Positions 61,705 through 64,000 of a stretch of DNA of 64,000 nt are shown here, in pieces (positions within the stretch are counted from its first letter, which is position 1; each line of letters begins with the position of its first letter). The stretch comes from Lacrimispora sinapis (lineage in GTDB: Bacteria; Bacillota; Clostridia; Lachnospirales; Lachnospiraceae). A program made the position numbers and the translations under genes. The notes below the pieces were generated by a model. The model had not been told where the DNA came from. It saw only the letters and a list, made by a program, of their open reading frames with translations, and searched no databases. Location: positions 1,302,001 to 1,366,000 of the forward strand of contig NZ_CP141832.1 of the NCBI RefSeq assembly GCF_043633585.1, written 5' to 3'.

Positions 61705-61746
61705 GCAAAGGGGCCAGGGAAGAAATTCTGGTACCTTTGCTTTTTT
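61705..61746 (+). terminator. Leader terminator directly after the ammonium transporter promoter (likely attenuator)
   Basis: GCAAAGG (61705-61711) and CCTTTGC (61734-61740), with an inner CCAG/CTGG pairing, then TTTTTT. It starts only about 12 bp after the -10 box and 100 bp before the gene, so readthrough must be controlled. A second hairpin (61787-61797 with 61806-61816; TACTCCA and TGGAGTA cores) followed by TTATTTTTATTT lies just upstream of the ribosome site. Confidence 0.7.
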
Positions 61747-61845
61747 ATTAGCTGGGAATGAAAAGATGCTCTTCCCTGCACAAAGAGGTGTACTCCATAA
61801 ATGAGGTGGAGTATGCCTTATTTTTATTTAGAGGAGGAAATTGAG

Positions 61846-63597
61846 ATGAATGTAAGCGATATTCTGACACAGGCAAATTCCAATATGTTCAGCATATGGT
61901 TTTTGATCGGCGCGGCCTTTGTATTCTTTATGCAGGCTGGGTTCGCCATGGTTGAAACCGGATTCACCAGGGCAAAAAATGCGGGCAACATTATTATGAA
62001 AAACCTTATGGATTTCTGCATTGGAACCGTAGTATTTTTGTTTTTGGGATTTGGCCTTATGATGGCAGAGGATATGGTTATGGGATTGGTGGGAATCCCG
62101 AATCTTGACTTGTTCACTGATTTTGCAGGCTTTAACTGGTCCAGCTTTGTTTTTAACCTGGTATTTTGTGCAACGGCAGCAACCATTGTTTCCGGTTCCA
62201 TGGCAGAACGGACCAAGTTCAGCGCTTATTTGATTTACAGTGCTGTGATCAGTGCCGTGATCTATCCCATCGAAGCAGGATGGATCTGGAATGGAAGCGG
62301 GTGGCTCCTTAACCTTGGATATGTTGATTTTGCCGGCTCCAGTGCCATTCATATGGTAGGCGGTCTTTCAGCCTTTATTGGAGCAGCGATCCTTGGGCCG
62401 CGTATAGGAAAATACACCAAAGATAAAAATGGAAAGACGCTGGTCAATGCCATACCAGGACATTCCATTACCTTAGGAGCTCTGGGAGTCTTTATTTTAT
62501 GGTTTGGCTGGTACGGGTTTAATGGGGCAGCCTGTACCTCCGTGGAACAGCTGGCTCAGGTATTTGGTACAACGACCATTTCTGCCGGATTTGCTACGGT
62601 GACTACGATGCTGTTTACCTGGTTTAAAAATGGAAAGCCGGATGTTTCCATGACGCTCAATGGTTCTCTGGCGGGACTGGTGGCGATTACAGCCCCTTGT
62701 GCCAATGTGGATGCTGCCGGTTCTGTAGTTATTGGGATTGTAGCCGGATTTCTCGTAGTTCTGGCTGTAGAATTCATAGATATGAAGCTTCATGTGGATG
62801 ACCCCGTAGGAGCGGTGGCGGTCCATGGCGTAAACGGCATATGGGGCACATTAGCGGTAGGCTTGTTTGGGATTTATGACACCGGAGCGGTTACAAAAGG
62901 ATTGTTCTATGGAGGAGGGCTGCGTCAGTTTGGGATACAGCTGCTTGGAGTTTTCTGTATTCTTCTATGGACCGCAGTGACAATTACCATTGCATTTATA
63001 ATCATTAAGAAAACCGTGGGCCTGCGGGTATCCCCGGAAGAAGAAATGGAAGGGCTTGATATCAAAGAACATGGGCTTTCCAGTTCCTATGCAGATTTTA
63101 TGCCGGCAGGCAATCTTTATTACGGTGCCGGAACCGGCATGATTTCTTCCGAAATCCCACCGGCGGCTGAAACATCAGTGCCTCTGGCGCCATCGAAGGC
63201 TCCGGCTTCTGAAAATGAGGAAGCAGACACGGCTCCTGGGAAAAAGATATTTAAGGTTACCATCATCACCCGCCAGGATAAACTGGAGGAATTGAAAACT
63301 GCGATGAATGAAATTGAAGTGAGCGGAATGACAGTCACTCAGGTCATGGGGTACGGGTTACAAAAAGGTCAAATACAGATTTACCGTGGGGTTCCTGTAG
63401 AAACCAATTTGCTTCCAAAAGTTCAGGTAGACATTGTTGTGTCTAAGGTGCCGGTGTCCCAGGTTTTAAATGCGGCAAAGAAAGCACTTTATACCGGTAA
63501 TATCGGAGATGGAAAGATATTTGTATACCGTGTGACAGATGTAGTGAAAGTAAGAACCGGAGAAACTGGTTATGATGCTTTACAAGGGGATGACTGA
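61846..63597 (+). CDS. Ammonium transporter with C-terminal PII domain (Amt-GlnK fusion)
   Basis: About 583 residues. Residues 1-405 are an Amt with eleven membrane helices and the conserved AFMQAGFAMVETGFTRAKN, IEAGWIWNGSGWL, DFAGSSAIHMVGG (pore His) and GWYGFNGAA blocks. After a Pro/Ala/Ser linker (about 445-465) comes a full PII/GlnB-like domain (about 468-583), with the T-loop stretch GYGLQKGQIQIYRG and a C-terminal IFVYRVTDVVKVRTGETG. The PII domain would gate the channel in cis according to ATP/ADP and 2-oxoglutarate. Start ATG 61846 is chosen after GAGGAGG; the upstream ATG 61801 lies in a hairpin. Confidence 0.93.
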   Translation: MNVSDILTQANSNMFSIWFLIGAAFVFFMQAGFAMVETGFTRAKNAGNIIMKNLMDFCIGTVVFLFLGFGLMMAEDMVMGLVGIPNLDLFTDFAGFNWSSFVFNLVFCATAATIVSGSMAERTKFSAYLIYSAVISAVIYPIEAGWIWNGSGWLLNLGYVDFAGSSAIHMVGGLSAFIGAAILGPRIGKYTKDKNGKTLVNAIPGHSITLGALGVFILWFGWYGFNGAACTSVEQLAQVFGTTTISAGFATVTTMLFTWFKNGKPDVSMTLNGSLAGLVAITAPCANVDAAGSVVIGIVAGFLVVLAVEFIDMKLHVDDPVGAVAVHGVNGIWGTLAVGLFGIYDTGAVTKGLFYGGGLRQFGIQLLGVFCILLWTAVTITIAFIIIKKTVGLRVSPEEEMEGLDIKEHGLSSSYADFMPAGNLYYGAGTGMISSEIPPAAETSVPLAPSKAPASENEEADTAPGKKIFKVTIITRQDKLEELKTAMNEIEVSGMTVTQVMGYGLQKGQIQIYRGVPVETNLLPKVQVDIVVSKVPVSQVLNAAKKALYTGNIGDGKIFVYRVTDVVKVRTGETGYDALQGDD

Positions 63598-63629
63598 CCG
63601 CAGAAAGGCTGAATAGAGAGGATTAAAAA

Positions 63630-63660
63630 AGCAGCGGGGGAAGAAAACGCCTCCGCTGCT
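63630..63660 (-). terminator. Intrinsic terminator for the KtrA-like gene (and Amt gene)
   Basis: AGCAGCGG (63630-63637) and CCGCTGCT (63653-63660); the six A residues on the left give a T run on the minus strand. Confidence 0.65.
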
Positions 63661-63697
63661 TCTAATGTGCAGAAATTGTTTTAAGCCTGCCAAACTC

Positions 63698-64000
63698 CTA
63701 TAACATTCTCAGGACGATAAGATTATCGGTCTCCTTGATTTCGGTTTGGGGACCTAAAACAGCCATGACCTTACTGTCACGTATGATTGCCAGAATATTG
63801 ATTCCTTCTGTCTGCCTCAGTGCCAGTTTTTGAAGTGTCTTTCCGATCCAGCCATGTTTGGGATGCATCTCTATGATTTCATATTCGTCTGAGCGGTGAA
63901 TATATTCCATCGGGTCATTTGTGATAAACTGGTATGCAATCCGTTCGCCCATTTCCATTTCGGGTAGAACAACCCGGTCTACACCGATATTCTCCATGAT
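63698..64000 (-). CDS. KtrA/TrkA-type potassium uptake regulator, RCK domain (5' end outside window)
   Basis: The frame stays open to base 64000, so the N-terminal Rossmann half lies beyond the window. The visible 100 residues are the end of RCK_N (IGVDRVVLPEMEMGERIAYQ, the KtrA hallmark) and the RCK_C domain (EIIEMHPKHGWIGKTLQKLALRQTEGINILAIIRD), ending with NLIVLRML. These proteins gate KtrB-type potassium channels in response to nucleotides and cyclic di-AMP. Its presence close to a BusR-like regulator and an OpuC operon fits an osmotic/ion homeostasis block. Confidence 0.87.
   Translation of the reverse strand: MMENIGVDRVVLPEMEMGERIAYQFITNDPMEYIHRSDEYEIIEMHPKHGWIGKTLQKLALRQTEGINILAIIRDSKVMAVLGPQTEIKETDNLIVLRML

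Noticed and set aside
61801..61846. Upstream ATG at 61801 as the ammonium transporter start
   Set aside because: It lies in the loop of a leader hairpin without a ribosome site, and the added residues are not family-like; ATG 61846 follows GAGGAGG.

Overview
The window looks like a chromosomal segment of a low-to-moderate GC, Gram-positive Clostridia, most like a Lachnospiraceae (Lacrimispora/Enterocloster-type) carbohydrate fermenter. The reasons are strong AGGAGG ribosome sites with frequent TTG/GTG starts, lipoprotein sugar-binding proteins, YesM/YesN-type two-component systems, many CUT1 ABC transporters without their own ATPase, DUF624 (YesL) proteins, and a beta-mannan locus of the kind described in Roseburia. 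The genus is inference only. No rRNA, tRNA, CRISPR array or phage was seen; the only mobile element is one IS200-type insertion sequence.

Layout. (1) 1-15901 is a polysaccharide region: a sugar-binding lipoprotein cut by the window start, a YesL protein, two CUT1 permeases, a membrane AraC regulator, a cytoplasmic heparinase II/III-family lyase, a large secreted lyase-like protein on the opposite strand, and a secreted choline-binding-repeat protein. (2) 16018-31250 is a beta-mannan / manno-oligosaccharide locus: two overlapping LacI genes, a binding protein and two permeases, two GH130 phosphorylases, an AGE-family 2-epimerase, two SGNH esterases (CE2- and CE17-like), a GH26 lipoprotein mannanase and a hexose-phosphate mutase. 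Acetylated mannan would be cut outside, imported, deacetylated, epimerised to mannosyl-glucose, phosphorolysed to mannose 1-phosphate and turned into mannose 6-phosphate. (3) 31397-34740 holds a GNAT acetyltransferase, an IS200-like element without TnpB, and a chemoreceptor.

(4) 35107-41493 is a redox cluster: an SDR, an FMN/FAD/4Fe-4S ene-reductase of the BaiCD/BaiH type, an extended-SDR protein fused to a C-terminal zinc-ribbon-like module, a TetR regulator, an NmrA-like flavin-reductase-type protein and an HxlR regulator. (5) 41542-50913 holds a second chemoreceptor, a YesM/YesN two-component system with a membrane-anchored binding protein, and mannose-family PTS IIB-IIC-IID genes with no IIA. 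(6) 50994-57564 holds a nitrilase-family amidohydrolase, a nitronate monooxygenase-like flavoprotein, an OmpR/histidine kinase pair, a second extended-SDR/zinc-ribbon paralogue, a MerR regulator and the deletion remnant of its probable alcohol dehydrogenase target. (7) 57775-61516 is a BusR-like GntR/RCK_C regulator and an OpuC-type osmolyte ABC operon with a strong promoter inside a 15-bp inverted repeat. (8) 61665-64000 holds an Amt-PII fusion ammonium transporter behind a promoter-terminator leader, and the end of a KtrA/TrkA-type potassium regulator cut by the window edge.

The least described material is the pair of extended-SDR/zinc-ribbon fusion proteins and the enone-reductase-like cluster around one of them. 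The regulatory architecture is unusually legible: MerR 19-bp spacer, BusR-type operator, OmpR-type 11-bp repeats, tandem LacI-type palindromes, and an RBS-sequestering hairpin on the IS.
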